Source: Candidatus Ruminococcus avistercoris | GTDB taxonomy: Bacteria; Bacillota; Clostridia; Lachnospirales; Lachnospiraceae | Length of the DNA: 64,000 nt | Direction of reading: 5' to 3' | Assembly (NCBI GenBank): GCA_019120315.1 | Contig: DWVJ01000035.1 | Coordinates: forward strand, 27,928-91,927 | Part shown: positions 17,557 to 28,195 of the stretch, one piece after another | How positions within the stretch are numbered: the first letter of the stretch is position 1 | Layout of the letters: every line of letters starts with the position of its first letter | Translations under genes and position numbers: made by a program | Notes under the pieces: model-generated | Seen by the model: the letters and a program-made list of their open reading frames with translations, nothing else | Databases searched by the model: none | What the model was told of the DNA's origin: nothing

Positions 17557-18053
17557 TGGTAGATGCGCTGATTCAGTTTGTGGCGGCTTTTTTCGGCACC
17601 ATTGCTTTTTCTGTGATCTTTTTTGTTCCCCGGGAGCACTATCTGGGCTGTGGAATGATCGGGGGACTGGGCTGGCTTTTTTACTGGTGCCTTACGGCTC
17701 ATCTGGGGTTGTCCTATCTGGGCGGAACTTTTTTCGCAGCGGTTTTTGTGGTGCTGCTCTCCAGAATATGCGGCGTGGCGGTTAAGTGCCCCGCCACGGT
17801 GTTTCTGTCTCCCGGTATCTTCCCTTTGGTTCCCGGAGTCGGAATCTACTGGACCGTTTACTCCATGATTATCGGAGAGATGGAGCAAAGCTCCTCTTAT
17901 GGACGGCAGACCATCGGAACTGCCATCGCCATCGTGCTTGCGATTATATTTGTGTTTGAGATCCCCCAGCCATGGATCGGAGCCATCGGCAGGAAAGTGG
18001 CGGTAAAAGAAAGAAAAAGAAAAGAAAAAGAACTTCCGGATGAAGAGGAATGA
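17553..18053 (+). CDS. Threonine/serine exporter family protein, C-terminal half (YjjB type)
   Basis: Second half of the ThrE-like exporter, 166 residues with four to five membrane helices and the typical CPATVFLSPGIFPLVPG motif. It overlaps the preceding gene by ATGA. The C-terminus is a short highly charged tail (KERKRKEKELPDEEE), whose codons run into the first arm of the terminator that ends the operon. Confidence 0.85.
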   Translation: MMVDALIQFVAAFFGTIAFSVIFFVPREHYLGCGMIGGLGWLFYWCLTAHLGLSYLGGTFFAAVFVVLLSRICGVAVKCPATVFLSPGIFPLVPGVGIYWTVYSMIIGEMEQSSSYGRQTIGTAIAIVLAIIFVFEIPQPWIGAIGRKVAVKERKRKEKELPDEEE

Positions 18054-18074
18054 TATCCTTCATCCGGATTTTTT
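18035..18074 (+). terminator. Intrinsic terminator overlapping the exporter stop codon
   Basis: TCCGGATGAAG (18035-18045) pairs with CTTCATCCGGA (18058-18068), followed by six T. The 5-prime arm is coding sequence of the YjjB-type gene. Confidence 0.88.
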
Positions 18075-18132
18075 CAGTATAAATAATTTGAATTAACGAT
18101 AAAAAATTTCTATTAGTCATAATAGATTTTTC

Positions 18133-18162
18133 TTACCAATTTCGTCGAAAAAAATGTATAAT
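18133..18162 (+). promoter_or_regulatory. Promoter of the activase-like gene
   Basis: TTACCA (18133-18138) and TATAAT (18157-18162) are 18 bases apart. The -10 box overlaps an in-frame ATG at 18161, which argues that translation starts at the next ATG, 18203. Confidence 0.6.
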
Positions 18163-18202
18163 GGGGGATGCCAAAATAAGTGAGAAAGAACGAAGGATAA
18201 AG

Positions 18203-21200
18203 ATGACGGACATCATAAAAAATACAGAAAGCAAAAAAATACGAACAGTAGGGATAGATATCGGTTCCACCACCACAAAGATGGCGGTGCTGGATACGCA
18301 GAAGAACGAGGTGCAATACAGCGCTTACCGAAGGCATCACGCGGATCAGGCGGGCAGTGTTGTCCGTATGATGGAAGAACTGGAAAGTCAGTTTCCGAAA
18401 GAAGAGTTTTACTTCTCTTTGACAGGATCCGGAGCAAAACCCATCGCGGAAGCTTTAAAGATCCCATTTGTGCAGGAAGTAGCCGCCAATGCGGAAGCTT
18501 TAAAAAGCAGATACCGCAGAGTGGGAAGCGCCATCGAGCTGGGCGGACAGGATGCAAAAATGATTTTTTTCAGGACGGCCAGCGACGGCGCGCTGCAGGT
18601 GGCGGATATGCGCATGAACGGCAGCTGCGCCGGCGGGACGGGAGCCTTCATCGATGAGATTGCTTCCCTGCTGAAGGTCCCGGTACAGGACTTCAACGCG
18701 CTGGCAGAGCAGGGAACCTGCGTCTATGACATTTCCGGCCGCTGCGGCGTCTATGCCAAGACAGATATTCAGCCTCTGTTAAACCAGGGTGTGGCGAAAG
18801 CCGATCTGGCGCTTTCGGCCTTTCACGCCATAGCGAAACAGACCATAGGAGGACTGGCCCAGGGCCTTACCATTACCAAACCGGTGGCTTTTGAAGGGGG
18901 TCCCTTGACTTTTAATCCTGCTTTGATCCGTGTGTTTGCCCAGCGTCTGGAGCTGACGCAGGAGGAGATCCTGATCCCGCCCCATCCGGAACTGATGGTG
19001 GCCTACGGAGCGGCGGTGATGGCAGAGCGTATGTTTGAGGGAGAAAGCGTCCCCCTTTCGCCGGCTCTGGTCCGACAGGAAATAAGAGAAAGGAAAATCG
19101 GAGACAAAGATAGCGGCGGTAAGGATGCGAAGCCTTTTTTTGTGTCGGAAGAAGAAAAACGGGAATTTGAAATGCGTCACGGCAAATTGCCATTGCGGTG
19201 GAAAAAACCTGAGGCAGGGGAGGAGGTCTGCGCTTACCTTGGCATCGATTCCGGAAGTACGACGACAAAGTTTGTGTTGATGGATGACAGGGAAGAGATC
19301 CTGGGATCCTTTTACGCGCCCAACGAAGGGGAGCCGCTGCAGGTGGCGAAGAGGGCGCTGATAAAGATCCGCGACCAATATCGCCAGGCAGGCGCCAGAC
19401 TTAAGATTCTGGCAGCAGGGACGACCGGTTACGGGGAGATGCTCTTTGCCAGGGCTTTTCAGGCCGAGTATCACACCGTGGAAACGGTGGCTCATGCCAG
19501 AGCGGCGGAAAAATACGTGAAGGATGTTTCTTTTATCCTGGATATCGGCGGACAGGACATGAAAGCCATGTGGCTGGATGGAGGGATTATCACCAACATC
19601 CTGGTGAACGAAGCATGTTCCTCCGGATGCGGATCTTTTCTGGAAAACTTTGCTTCATCACTGAATATTCCCACAGCAAAGATTGCAGAGGCTGCTTTTT
19701 CTTCAGCCCATCCTGCGGCGCTGGGCAGCCGGTGTACGGTGTTTATGAACAGCAGCATCATCACGGAGCAGCGGAACGGAAAAGGACCCCAGGATATCAT
19801 GGCAGGACTTTGCCGGTCTATTATCGAAAACGTTTTCACCAAGGTGGTGCGCCTTTCCAACCTGGATTCCCTGGGGGAACGGATCGTGGTGCAGGGCGGA
19901 ACTTTTGAGAACGATGCCGTACTGAGGGCTATGGAAGAGTATACGGGAAGAAAGGTGACCCGGGCTCCCTATCCGGGACTGATGGGAGCCATCGGGGCGG
20001 CGCTGCTTACCAGGGAGCAGTATCAGAAAAATCCGGGGAACCGGACATTTATGGATCTGAATGAGCTGGAGAGCTTTTCCTATCATCAGGAAGCCAACGC
20101 TCCCTGCCCCTTTTGTACCAATCACTGTAAGCGGACGATCCTGACATTTTCCAACGGGAATTCCTGGATTACCAATAACCGCTGCGAGCGGGGCGAAATC
20201 CTGGGAGATCCCAAAGACACAAAGGTGAAAAAGCAGCTGAAGGATACGGTGGCGCGGGCGACTTCCGTGCCGAATCTGTACCGGGTGAGAGAAAAGCTGC
20301 TGTTTCGGAAATACTCCTGTCCGGAACCGGCAAAGACAAGAGATATCACCATCGGGCTTCCCCGCGTGCTGGCATTCTGGGAGACGATGCCTTTCTGGCG
20401 GACGTTTCTTCGGGCGCTAGGTTTTCGGGTGATCGTCTCTGATGTCAGCACCAGGCGGATTTACGAAAGCGGCCTTTCCGCCGTCACTTCAGATACCGTA
20501 TGTTTTCCGGCCAAGCTGGTACACGGACATATCCGCAACCTGGTGCAAAAAGGGGTGGACCGGATTTTTATGCCCTCTGTGACCACAGTGCCCTCGGAGA
20601 ATCAGGAGAAGACAAGCCAGTCCATGTGCGCGGTGGTAAAAGGGTATCCTCTGGTGGTGGGCAATTCGGACCATCCCCAAAAACAGTGGGGAATCCCTTA
20701 CGATGCGCCGCTGTTCCACTGGTACACGAAAGAGGATCAGGAACGTCAGCTGAAAGAATATATGAAAGCCAGATTTCAGATCCCGGAAGAAGAGACGGCA
20801 ATTGCCGTCGCGGCCGGGAACCGGGCGCAGGAAGTATTCCGCAGAGAGCTTAAGGAGCGGGGCAGAAAAATTCTAAACGAGGTAAAGCGGGAAGGAAAAT
20901 TTGCAGTGGTTCTGGCCTCCCGCCCCTATCAGAATGATACGCTGGTCAATCATGAACTTCCGGAAATTTTCACCGGCATGGGAATCCCTGTGCTGACGGC
21001 GGATTCTCTGCCGGAGGAGGAGAACGTGGACTTAAGCTGCAGCCGTTTGGATATCGTCAATAATTTCCACGCAAGGATGCTTTCTTCCGCCGTCCTGACA
21101 GCCAGGGAAAGCGCACTGGAATACGTTCAGATCGTCAGTTTTGGCTGCGGCCATGACGCCTACCTTTCCGATGAGATCGTACGGCTGATGCATGAGATAT

Positions 21201-22576
21201 CAGGAAAGACGCCGCTGATTCTAAAGGTGGATGAAAGCGATATCCAGGGCCCTCTGCGTATCCGGATCCGTTCCTTTCTGGAGACGGTGTCCATGAGAAG
21301 GGAACGGGGCCAGAGCCTTTCGGTGAAAAGTCCGGGCGATCCGTATCCGGTCAAATTTGAAAAAGGGGACAGGCAGGATAAGATTGTTCTGGTTCCCAAT
21401 ACGTCCCATGCATTCTGCCGGCTGATGTCGGCGGCCATGGCGGGACAGGGGATCCGGACGGTGCCGCTGCCCGTCGGACGGCAGGAAGCCATCCGCATGG
21501 GAAAAAAATACGTGCACAATGATATCTGTTTTCCTGCACAGATCGTCATCGGAGAGATCCTCTCCACGCTGCGAAGCGGTCAGTATGATGTAAAACGTAC
21601 GGCGGTGGCCATGGGAAAATATGTGGGCGACTGCCGTCTGACCCACTATGGGGCTCTTTTGCGCAAAGCTTTGGATGACGCCGGATTTTCCCAGGTTCCC
21701 ATCCTCACCAATGACGATGAGGACAGCCATAGTCTGCATCCGGGATTTCATATGAATCTTTCTTCCAGCCTGAAGATTGCTTTCGGCCTGCCGATGATCG
21801 ATGTGCTGGAAGAACTTCTGCGGAAGATCCGCCCTTATGAGACGAAGGAAGGCAGCGCGCAGAAAGCCTTTGACGCCGCCATGGATGATGTGATAACGGG
21901 GATAGAAAAGCATGGTATTTCCGGTGCGCTCAGAGGTTTTAAGAAAGCGGTAAAACGGATGGGACAGGTGTCTTACGACCGGTCTGCCCTGCGGCCGCGT
22001 GTTCTGATCGTGGGAGAATACCTTCTGAATTTTCATCCGGGGGCAAACCACGATATCGAAGAATATCTGGAAAAGAACGGATTTGAGATTATCGAAGCAA
22101 GGATGACGGACGTCATCCAGAAAACATACTTTTATCAGGATTGTCAGATCCGGGAATATCGCGTAGACAGACCGCTTTTTAAAAAAATCTGGTACCGGTC
22201 TGCGGATCTGGCGTTTCATCTGGCTCATATGCTGACGGACCGGATCGCGTCTGCCCATCCCCTGTATGAGAAGGCGGCGCGGATCGAGGAACTGGCAAAG
22301 GAAAGTGACCCGGTCATTCCCCATACCTTTGACGCGGGGGAAGGCATTCTCATTCCGGGGGAGATTCTCCATCACGCAGGAAAAGGATGCAGAACTTTCG
22401 TCATCCTTCAGCCCTTTGGCTGTCTGCCCAATCATGTGGTGGGGCGGGGAATCTCCAAAAAGATCAAGGAAATCTATCCGGACGCGCAGATCCTGCCGCT
22501 GGATTATGATCCGGACGTCAGCTTTGCCAATATCGAAAACAGATTGCAGATGCTGGTCATGAATATCAAAAAGTAA
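18203..22576 (+). CDS. Giant acyl-CoA dehydratase activase-related protein
   Basis: A 1457-residue protein with two ASKHA-fold activase domains in tandem. Domain 1 (about 10-285) has [15 protein letters not shown] and [13 protein letters not shown]; domain 2 (about 335-640) has [16 protein letters not shown] and [14 protein letters not shown]. Each has a further cysteine downstream ([22 protein letters not shown]), the positions that hold the shared 4Fe-4S cluster in activators such as HgdC. The remaining 800 residues resemble the DUF2229/HgdB-like region, with cysteine motifs [11 protein letters not shown] and [11 protein letters not shown]. Such activators hydrolyse ATP to push an electron into a 2-hydroxyacyl-CoA dehydratase; the client of this fused form is not known. 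ATG 18203 follows AGGA. Confidence 0.85.
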   Translation: MTDIIKNTESKKIRTVGIDIGSTTTKMAVLDTQKNEVQYSAYRRHHADQAGSVVRMMEELESQFPKEEFYFSLTGSGAKPIAEALKIPFVQEVAANAEALKSRYRRVGSAIELGGQDAKMIFFRTASDGALQVADMRMNGSCAGGTGAFIDEIASLLKVPVQDFNALAEQGTCVYDISGRCGVYAKTDIQPLLNQGVAKADLALSAFHAIAKQTIGGLAQGLTITKPVAFEGGPLTFNPALIRVFAQRLELTQEEILIPPHPELMVAYGAAVMAERMFEGESVPLSPALVRQEIRERKIGDKDSGGKDAKPFFVSEEEKREFEMRHGKLPLRWKKPEAGEEVCAYLGIDSGSTTTKFVLMDDREEILGSFYAPNEGEPLQVAKRALIKIRDQYRQAGARLKILAAGTTGYGEMLFARAFQAEYHTVETVAHARAAEKYVKDVSFILDIGGQDMKAMWLDGGIITNILVNEACSSGCGSFLENFASSLNIPTAKIAEAAFSSAHPAALGSRCTVFMNSSIITEQRNGKGPQDIMAGLCRSIIENVFTKVVRLSNLDSLGERIVVQGGTFENDAVLRAMEEYTGRKVTRAPYPGLMGAIGAALLTREQYQKNPGNRTFMDLNELESFSYHQEANAPCPFCTNHCKRTILTFSNGNSWITNNRCERGEILGDPKDTKVKKQLKDTVARATSVPNLYRVREKLLFRKYSCPEPAKTRDITIGLPRVLAFWETMPFWRTFLRALGFRVIVSDVSTRRIYESGLSAVTSDTVCFPAKLVHGHIRNLVQKGVDRIFMPSVTTVPSENQEKTSQSMCAVVKGYPLVVGNSDHPQKQWGIPYDAPLFHWYTKEDQERQLKEYMKARFQIPEEETAIAVAAGNRAQEVFRRELKERGRKILNEVKREGKFAVVLASRPYQNDTLVNHELPEIFTGMGIPVLTADSLPEEENVDLSCSRLDIVNNFHARMLSSAVLTARESALEYVQIVSFGCGHDAYLSDEIVRLMHEISGKTPLILKVDESDIQGPLRIRIRSFLETVSMRRERGQSLSVKSPGDPYPVKFEKGDRQDKIVLVPNTSHAFCRLMSAAMAGQGIRTVPLPVGRQEAIRMGKKYVHNDICFPAQIVIGEILSTLRSGQYDVKRTAVAMGKYVGDCRLTHYGALLRKALDDAGFSQVPILTNDDEDSHSLHPGFHMNLSSSLKIAFGLPMIDVLEELLRKIRPYETKEGSAQKAFDAAMDDVITGIEKHGISGALRGFKKAVKRMGQVSYDRSALRPRVLIVGEYLLNFHPGANHDIEEYLEKNGFEIIEARMTDVIQKTYFYQDCQIREYRVDRPLFKKIWYRSADLAFHLAHMLTDRIASAHPLYEKAARIEELAKESDPVIPHTFDAGEGILIPGEILHHAGKGCRTFVILQPFGCLPNHVVGRGISKKIKEIYPDAQILPLDYDPDVSFANIENRLQMLVMNIKK

Positions 22577-22599
22577 AAAGCACAGGAGGTATTTTGTCT

Positions 22600-23016
22600 A
22601 TGAAATCATTTCGAAAAGAACTGCATTTTCATCTGCCCACCAGAAGGGGGCTGGTGAACATCACCGGTGACGTGCAGGAAGCGGTGACACAAAGCGGCGT
22701 AAAGGAAGGGCTGGTTTTAGTCAATGCCATGAACATTACAGCCAGCGTATTTATCAACGATGACGAAAGCGGACTGCATCAGGATTATGAAAAATGGCTG
22801 GAAGGTCTGGCTCCGGAAAAACCCTACAGTCAGTACCGCCACAACGGATATGAGGACAATGCGGACGCCCATCTGAAACGGACCGTTATGGGTCGGGAGA
22901 CGGTGGTGGCCATCACCGGCGGACGGCTGGACTTTGGAACCTGGGAACAGATCTTTTATTATGAGTTTGACGGGAAGCGTGACAAAAGAGTTTTAATCAA
23001 GATTATAGGAGAATAG
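22600..23016 (+). CDS. YjbQ family protein (UPF0047)
   Basis: A 138-residue protein of the YjbQ family, some members of which show low thiamine-phosphate synthase activity; the real role is unsettled. Family marks are [57 protein letters not shown] 22600 lies nine bases after AGGAGG and is preferred over TTG 22594. It follows the activase-like gene by 23 bases and is probably co-transcribed. A paralogue on the other strand lies at 46.95-47.4 kb. Confidence 0.88.
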   Translation: MKSFRKELHFHLPTRRGLVNITGDVQEAVTQSGVKEGLVLVNAMNITASVFINDDESGLHQDYEKWLEGLAPEKPYSQYRHNGYEDNADAHLKRTVMGRETVVAITGGRLDFGTWEQIFYYEFDGKRDKRVLIKIIGE

Positions 23017-23039
23017 ATGTATTCTATTCATCTTTAACC

Positions 23040-23089
23040 TGCCAATTTTTCATTGACAAAAAAAGTATATGTTGGTAGAATAATTGGCA
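23040..23089 (+). promoter_or_regulatory. ilvH-ilvC promoter enclosed by an 8-bp inverted repeat
   Basis: TTGACA (23053-23058) and TAGAAT (23076-23081) have 17-base spacing. The whole promoter is bracketed by TGCCAATT (23040-23047) and AATTGGCA (23082-23089), a perfect inverted repeat. This could be a two-site operator. The leader to the start codon is about 40 bases, too short for a T-box. Confidence 0.7.
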
Positions 23090-23129
23090 GAGTATTTAAC
23101 GCAGTAGCGAAAGAAAGCAGGAATTGTTT

Positions 23130-23627
23130 ATGAAACGCAGGGTATTATCCATCTTAGTTGATAACACGTCAGGCGTACTCAGCCGTGTGGCCGGACTGTT
23201 CAGCCGCAGAGGCTACAATATCGACAGTATCACGGCAGGCATCACCACCAATCCGCAGATTACCCGGATGACCGTGGTATGCAGCGGGGACGATTTGGTG
23301 CTGGAGCAGATTACAAAACAGCTGGCCAAGCTGGTGGATGTGCGCCACATCAAGGTGCTCAAACCGGGCGAGAGCGTCAACCGGGAGCTGATGCTGATCA
23401 AGATCAAAGTGATGCCGGAACAGAGACAGAATATTACTTCTATCGCCCAGATTTTCCGGGCCAAGATCGTGGATGTGGGAAAAGAATCCATGGTCATCGA
23501 GGTAACGGGCGAGCAGAGAAAACTGGAAGCATTTCTGGATATCCTTGATGAATATGAGATCTTGGAGCTGGCCAGAACGGGTCTGGCAGGTCTGTCCAGA
23601 GGCGCGGACGACGTTCAGTATTTATAA
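23130..23627 (+). CDS. ilvH: Acetolactate synthase regulatory (small) subunit
   Basis: Regulatory subunit of acetohydroxyacid synthase, which gives the enzyme valine feedback inhibition in branched-chain amino acid synthesis. The 165-residue protein has the N-terminal ACT domain (RVLSILVDNTSGVLSRVAGLFSRRGYNIDSI) and the second ALS C-terminal domain from about residue 85. ATG 23130 is chosen (CAGGA seven bases before); TTG 23124 is less likely. No catalytic ilvB gene is next to it, an unusual separation; ilvC follows after 62 bases. Confidence 0.93.
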   Translation: MKRRVLSILVDNTSGVLSRVAGLFSRRGYNIDSITAGITTNPQITRMTVVCSGDDLVLEQITKQLAKLVDVRHIKVLKPGESVNRELMLIKIKVMPEQRQNITSIAQIFRAKIVDVGKESMVIEVTGEQRKLEAFLDILDEYEILELARTGLAGLSRGADDVQYL

Positions 23628-23656
23628 TTACGTTTGCTGGAGGAGTCATCCCCTAA

Positions 23657-24709
<1,053 letters not shown>

Positions 24710-24727
24710 AGATCATACAGATCAACT

Positions 24728-24755
24728 AAGGGCTGCCGCATATGCGGCAGCCCTT
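24728..24755. terminator. Perfect 28-bp palindrome, terminator between ilvC and the LysR gene
   Basis: AAGGGCTGCCGCAT and its exact complement form a 14-bp arm palindrome with almost no loop. Only short T runs flank it, so it may be a modest bidirectional terminator between convergent genes. Confidence 0.7.
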
Positions 24756-24763
24756 AACTGATA

Positions 24764-25645
24764 TCAGACAGCGGCGGTCAGGGAAAGAAATTCCTGTACC
24801 GCTTTGTTTTTTGCGGCTGTTTTCTGACAGGCAAAGCCAATCTGTCTTTTCTGTACCGGTATGTTCAAAGGGATTTCCACCAGTTCCCCGGTGGTCAGTT
24901 CTCGAGTGACAAACTGTTTGATGACGCAGGCGATCCCAAGGCCGATTTTTGCAAACTCGATCAGAAGATCCATGGTGGATACTTCCAGGGCGTTTTCTGT
25001 GGAAATATGGTTTAACGCCAGATAAGCGTCCATATACCGGCGGGTAATGTTTTCTTTGTCCAAAAGCATCAGATTGGCATTTCGGAACAGATCGTCTCCC
25101 CGCATACGCAGATTGTCCAGGTATGACCGGGAAGCGACAAGGATATCCTCGATCTCTCCCAGAGGCTGGAAATGAACATGATACAGATGTTCCGGACGGC
25201 CGATCAGCCCCAGATCAATTTCATTCTCTGTCAGAAGCTGCAGCGTACGGTTGCTGGACTGGCATTCGATGGTGATCCGGATGTGGGGATGGTTCCGGAT
25301 GAATGTTTCCAGAAAAGGCAGGAGGGTAAACCGGCATAAGGTGGTGCTGACGCCGATGCGGATGTGGCCCATGTTCAGATCCTTATACCGTTTTACTTTT
25401 TCCTCGCCCAGCTGGATGGAAGAAAAGGCGCTTTTTATGTGATCATAGAGGATCTGGCCTTCCTCTGTGAGGGAGACGCCGCGGGAACTGCGAAGAAACA
25501 GGGTAGTATTCAAACTTTGCTCCAGTTTCTGAACCGCTTTGCTGACGGCGGGCTGACTGATAAACAGTTCCGATGCCGCTCTGGAGATGCTTCCGGTGTT
25601 GGCAACCATATAAAAGATCCGATACAGCGACAGATTTTGTTCCAT
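24764..25645 (-). CDS. LysR family transcriptional regulator
   Basis: A 293-residue LysR-type regulator. The N-terminal winged helix-turn-helix (GSISRAASELFISQPAVSKAVQKLEQ, about 16-41) precedes the two-lobed ligand domain. The start ATG at 25645 follows GGAGAG. It is divergent from leuC with a 125-base intergenic gap, the standard layout for control of the neighbouring operon, so leuCD is its probable target; ilvC convergent on the other side may also be regulated. The ligand is unknown. Confidence 0.9.
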   Translation of the reverse strand: MEQNLSLYRIFYMVANTGSISRAASELFISQPAVSKAVQKLEQSLNTTLFLRSSRGVSLTEEGQILYDHIKSAFSSIQLGEEKVKRYKDLNMGHIRIGVSTTLCRFTLLPFLETFIRNHPHIRITIECQSSNRTLQLLTENEIDLGLIGRPEHLYHVHFQPLGEIEDILVASRSYLDNLRMRGDDLFRNANLMLLDKENITRRYMDAYLALNHISTENALEVSTMDLLIEFAKIGLGIACVIKQFVTRELTTGELVEIPLNIPVQKRQIGFACQKTAAKNKAVQEFLSLTAAV

Positions 25646-25705
25646 AATCAGTCTCTCCTTCCATAGATATAATCATAAGTTATATTGAATATATTTTTTA
25701 TGTAT

Positions 25706-25734
25706 TTGTATTATATCTTCTCCTGTGATAAAAT
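25706..25734 (+). promoter_or_regulatory. Promoter of leuCD
   Basis: TTGTAT (25706-25711) and TAAAAT (25729-25734) have 17-base spacing. Upstream is an AT-rich stretch containing ATAAGTTAT (25675-25683), a small interrupted palindrome that could be a LysR site. Confidence 0.6.
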
Positions 25735-25770
25735 ACAAGCAGATGAAAGAATCTCAAGGAGGAAAAAAAC

Positions 25771-27039
25771 ATGGGAATGACAATGACACAGAAGATTCTG
25801 GCAGCCCATGCAGGCCTGGACTGTGTGGAAGCGGGCCAGCTGATTGAGGCCGATCTGGATCTTGTGCTGGGAAATGATATTACGTCTCCGGTGGCCATCC
25901 ACGAGATGGATAAGATGACAGTGGATACGGTTTTCGACAAGGATAAAGTGGCGCTGGTTATGGATCATTTTATCCCCAATAAAGATATTAAATCGGCGGA
26001 GCATTGTAAATGCGTGCGGGAATTTGCATGCAGACATGATATCACCAACTATTTTGATGTGGGACAGATGGGAATCGAGCATGCCCTGCTGCCGGAGAAA
26101 GGCCTTACGGTGGCGGGCGACGTGGTCATCGGCGCAGACTCTCATACCTGTACCTATGGGGCGCTGGGCGCTTTTTCCACCGGAGTGGGAAGTACGGATA
26201 TGGCGGCCGGTATGGCAACCGGAAAGGCATGGTTCAAGGTGCCTTCTGCCATTAAATTTAATCTGACCGGGAAACCGTCCAAATGGGTCAGCGGAAAGGA
26301 CGTGATCCTGCATATCATCGGCATGATCGGTGTGGACGGCGCGAGATATAAATCCATGGAGTTTGTGGGAGACGGCGTGGCCAAACTGTCCATGGACGAC
26401 CGCTTTACCATTGCCAACATGGCTATCGAAGCGGGCGGCAAAAACGGCATTTTCCCGGTGGATGACAAAGCCATAGCATATATGAAAGAGCATTCCAAAA
26501 GGGAATACAAAGTATATGAAGCGGATGCAGACGCAGTGTATGACGAGGAATACACCATTGATCTGTCACAGTTAAAGCCCACCGTAGCGTTTCCCCACCT
26601 TCCGGAAAATACCAAGACGATCGACGAGATCACGCAGGATGTGGCGATCGATCAGTCTGTCATCGGCTCCTGCACCAACGGAAGAATCGATGATCTGCGT
26701 ACAGCGGCTGCCATTTTGAAGGGCAGGAAAGTGAAAAAAGGCGTGCGCTGTATCGTGATTCCGGCCACCCAGGCCATCTATCTGCAGGCCATGGAGGAAG
26801 GCCTGCTGAAAATCTTCATAGAGGCGGGCGCCGTAGTCAGCACACCTACCTGCGGTCCCTGCCTGGGCGGCTATATGGGTATCCTGGCGGAGGGAGAACG
26901 CTGTATCTCCACCACAAACAGAAACTTTGTGGGAAGAATGGGCCATGTGAAATCAGAAGTATACCTGGCGAGTCCGGCGGTGGCGGCAGCCAGTGCGGTA
27001 ACCGGAAAAATTTGCGCACCGTCAGAGTTAGGTTTATAG
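25771..27039 (+). CDS. leuC: 3-isopropylmalate dehydratase, large subunit
   Basis: Large subunit of isopropylmalate isomerase, a 4Fe-4S aconitase-family enzyme of leucine synthesis. The 422-residue length is that of the short LeuC2/homoaconitase-like group. Cluster cysteines are visible in VIGSCTNGR and in [38 protein letters not shown] is the aconitase signature. The site AAGGAGG is strong. It pairs with leuD 13 bases downstream. leuA and leuB are not in the window. Related enzymes act on citramalate or homocitrate, so the assignment to leucine is likely but not certain. Confidence 0.9.
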   Translation: MGMTMTQKILAAHAGLDCVEAGQLIEADLDLVLGNDITSPVAIHEMDKMTVDTVFDKDKVALVMDHFIPNKDIKSAEHCKCVREFACRHDITNYFDVGQMGIEHALLPEKGLTVAGDVVIGADSHTCTYGALGAFSTGVGSTDMAAGMATGKAWFKVPSAIKFNLTGKPSKWVSGKDVILHIIGMIGVDGARYKSMEFVGDGVAKLSMDDRFTIANMAIEAGGKNGIFPVDDKAIAYMKEHSKREYKVYEADADAVYDEEYTIDLSQLKPTVAFPHLPENTKTIDEITQDVAIDQSVIGSCTNGRIDDLRTAAAILKGRKVKKGVRCIVIPATQAIYLQAMEEGLLKIFIEAGAVVSTPTCGPCLGGYMGILAEGERCISTTNRNFVGRMGHVKSEVYLASPAVAAASAVTGKICAPSELGL

Positions 27040-27052
27040 GAGGACAGAATAT

Positions 27053-27544
27053 ATGAAAGCGAATGGAACAGTATTCAAATATGGAGACAACGTGGATACG
27101 GACGTTATCATTCCGGCGCGTTATCTCAATTCTTCTGATCCGGCGGAGCTGGCGACGCACTGCATGGAAGATATCGACAAGGATTTTGTCAAAAAAGTGA
27201 AAAAGGGAGATATCATCGTGGCGGACAAAAACTTTGGCTGCGGCTCTTCCAGAGAGCATGCTCCCCTGGCGATCAAGGCGGCCGGCGTCAGCTGTGTCAT
27301 CGCCGATACCTTTGCCCGTATCTTTTACCGGAACGCCATCAATATCGGACTTCCCATCATCGAATGTCCGGAGGCATCCAGAGGCATCGAAAACGGAGAC
27401 GAGGTGGAAGTGGATTTTGACAGCGGCGTGATCACCAATAAGACAAAGGGAACTTCTTTTAAGGGACAGCCTTTCCCGGAGTTTATGCAGAAGCTGATTT
27501 CCAGCGGCGGCCTGGTGAACTATATCAATGAAAAATATCAGTAA
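27053..27544 (+). CDS. leuD: 3-isopropylmalate dehydratase, small subunit
   Basis: Small swivel-domain subunit of isopropylmalate isomerase, 163 residues. It shows [15 protein letters not shown] at the start, the substrate-binding loop [12 protein letters not shown], and [19 protein letters not shown]. It is translated from AGGAGG 13 bases after leuC and ends just before a long terminator. Confidence 0.93.
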   Translation: MKANGTVFKYGDNVDTDVIIPARYLNSSDPAELATHCMEDIDKDFVKKVKKGDIIVADKNFGCGSSREHAPLAIKAAGVSCVIADTFARIFYRNAINIGLPIIECPEASRGIENGDEVEVDFDSGVITNKTKGTSFKGQPFPEFMQKLISSGGLVNYINEKYQ

Positions 27545-27550
27545 TTTATA

Positions 27551-27595
27551 AAAGAACAGCGGCAGATCCTGTAAAAGGGTTTGCCGCTGTTCTTT
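27551..27595. terminator. Bidirectional terminator after leuD
   Basis: AAAGAACAGCGGCA pairs perfectly with TGCCGCTGTTCTTT across a 17-base loop. It serves leuD on the plus strand and the metallophosphoesterase on the minus strand. Confidence 0.85.
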
Positions 27596-27598
27596 GCT

Positions 27599-28195
27599 TC
27601 AGCCGGGGAAATCCAGTATATATTTTTCGTAGGCGTTGATGATTTTCGTATCGCTGTAGAAAGCTTCCCGGGAATATTCCAGGCCATAGTTGAGATGGGT
27701 ATGGCCGTGGATCATCAGGCGGGGATGGTAAACATCCAAAAGACGGCGAAAGGCAGTAAAGCCCTGGTGAGGAAGATCCCGTCCGTCGTTTATCCCGAAT
27801 GCCGGGGCGTGGGTGAGCAGAATGTCGAATCCCCGGTTTTTTAAGAGCGAGGGAAAGAGCCGTCTCACCCGGCGGTTCATCTCCGACTGCGTGTACTGGT
27901 GAAGACCGTCCCGATACCGGACAGATCCGCCCAGGCCCAGGATACGGATTCCCTGAAAACGGCAGATTCTGTTTTCAATGCAAAAACAGCCGTCCGGAGG
28001 CGTTTCCTGATAGCGGTCATCGTGATTTCCGTGCACATAGAGAACCGGAGCATGGGTGAAGGTGGCGATAAAGGAAAGATATTCCGGACGAAGGTCCCCG
28101 CAGGAGAGGATCAGATCGATATCTTCCAGCCGCTTGGGATTTTCACTGTCCCACAGATAGTTGGATTCTTTATCAGACAGTACCAGCAGTCTCAT
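27599..28195 (-). CDS. Calcineurin-like metallophosphoesterase
   Basis: A 198-residue cytoplasmic phosphoesterase of the YfcE/MJ0936-like class. The metal-binding motifs are present in order: a shortened first motif near LLVLSDKES, CGDL, GNHDDR, THAP and GHTH. The first motif (usually DxHG) is altered, SDKE, which could change metal binding. The ATG overlaps the stop of the upstream ParB/BMP fusion gene by four bases, so the two are translationally coupled and probably work together, for example on a nucleotide or nucleoside signal. That joint role is inference. Confidence 0.82.
   Translation of the reverse strand: MRLLVLSDKESNYLWDSENPKRLEDIDLILSCGDLRPEYLSFIATFTHAPVLYVHGNHDDRYQETPPDGCFCIENRICRFQGIRILGLGGSVRYRDGLHQYTQSEMNRRVRRLFPSLLKNRGFDILLTHAPAFGINDGRDLPHQGFTAFRRLLDVYHPRLMIHGHTHLNYGLEYSREAFYSDTKIINAYEKYILDFPG

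Noticed and set aside
18161..18202. ATG at 18161 as start of the activase-like protein
   Set aside because: It overlaps the -10 box TATAAT and has no ribosome site; ATG 18203 has AGGA at the right distance.
21221..22435. 404-codon open frame on the minus strand
   Set aside because: Antisense shadow of the activase-like gene, no start signal and composition typical of reversed coding sequence.
23017..23129. T-box or attenuator before ilvH
   Set aside because: The promoter leaves a leader of only about 40 bases, with no T-box sequence or terminator hairpin.
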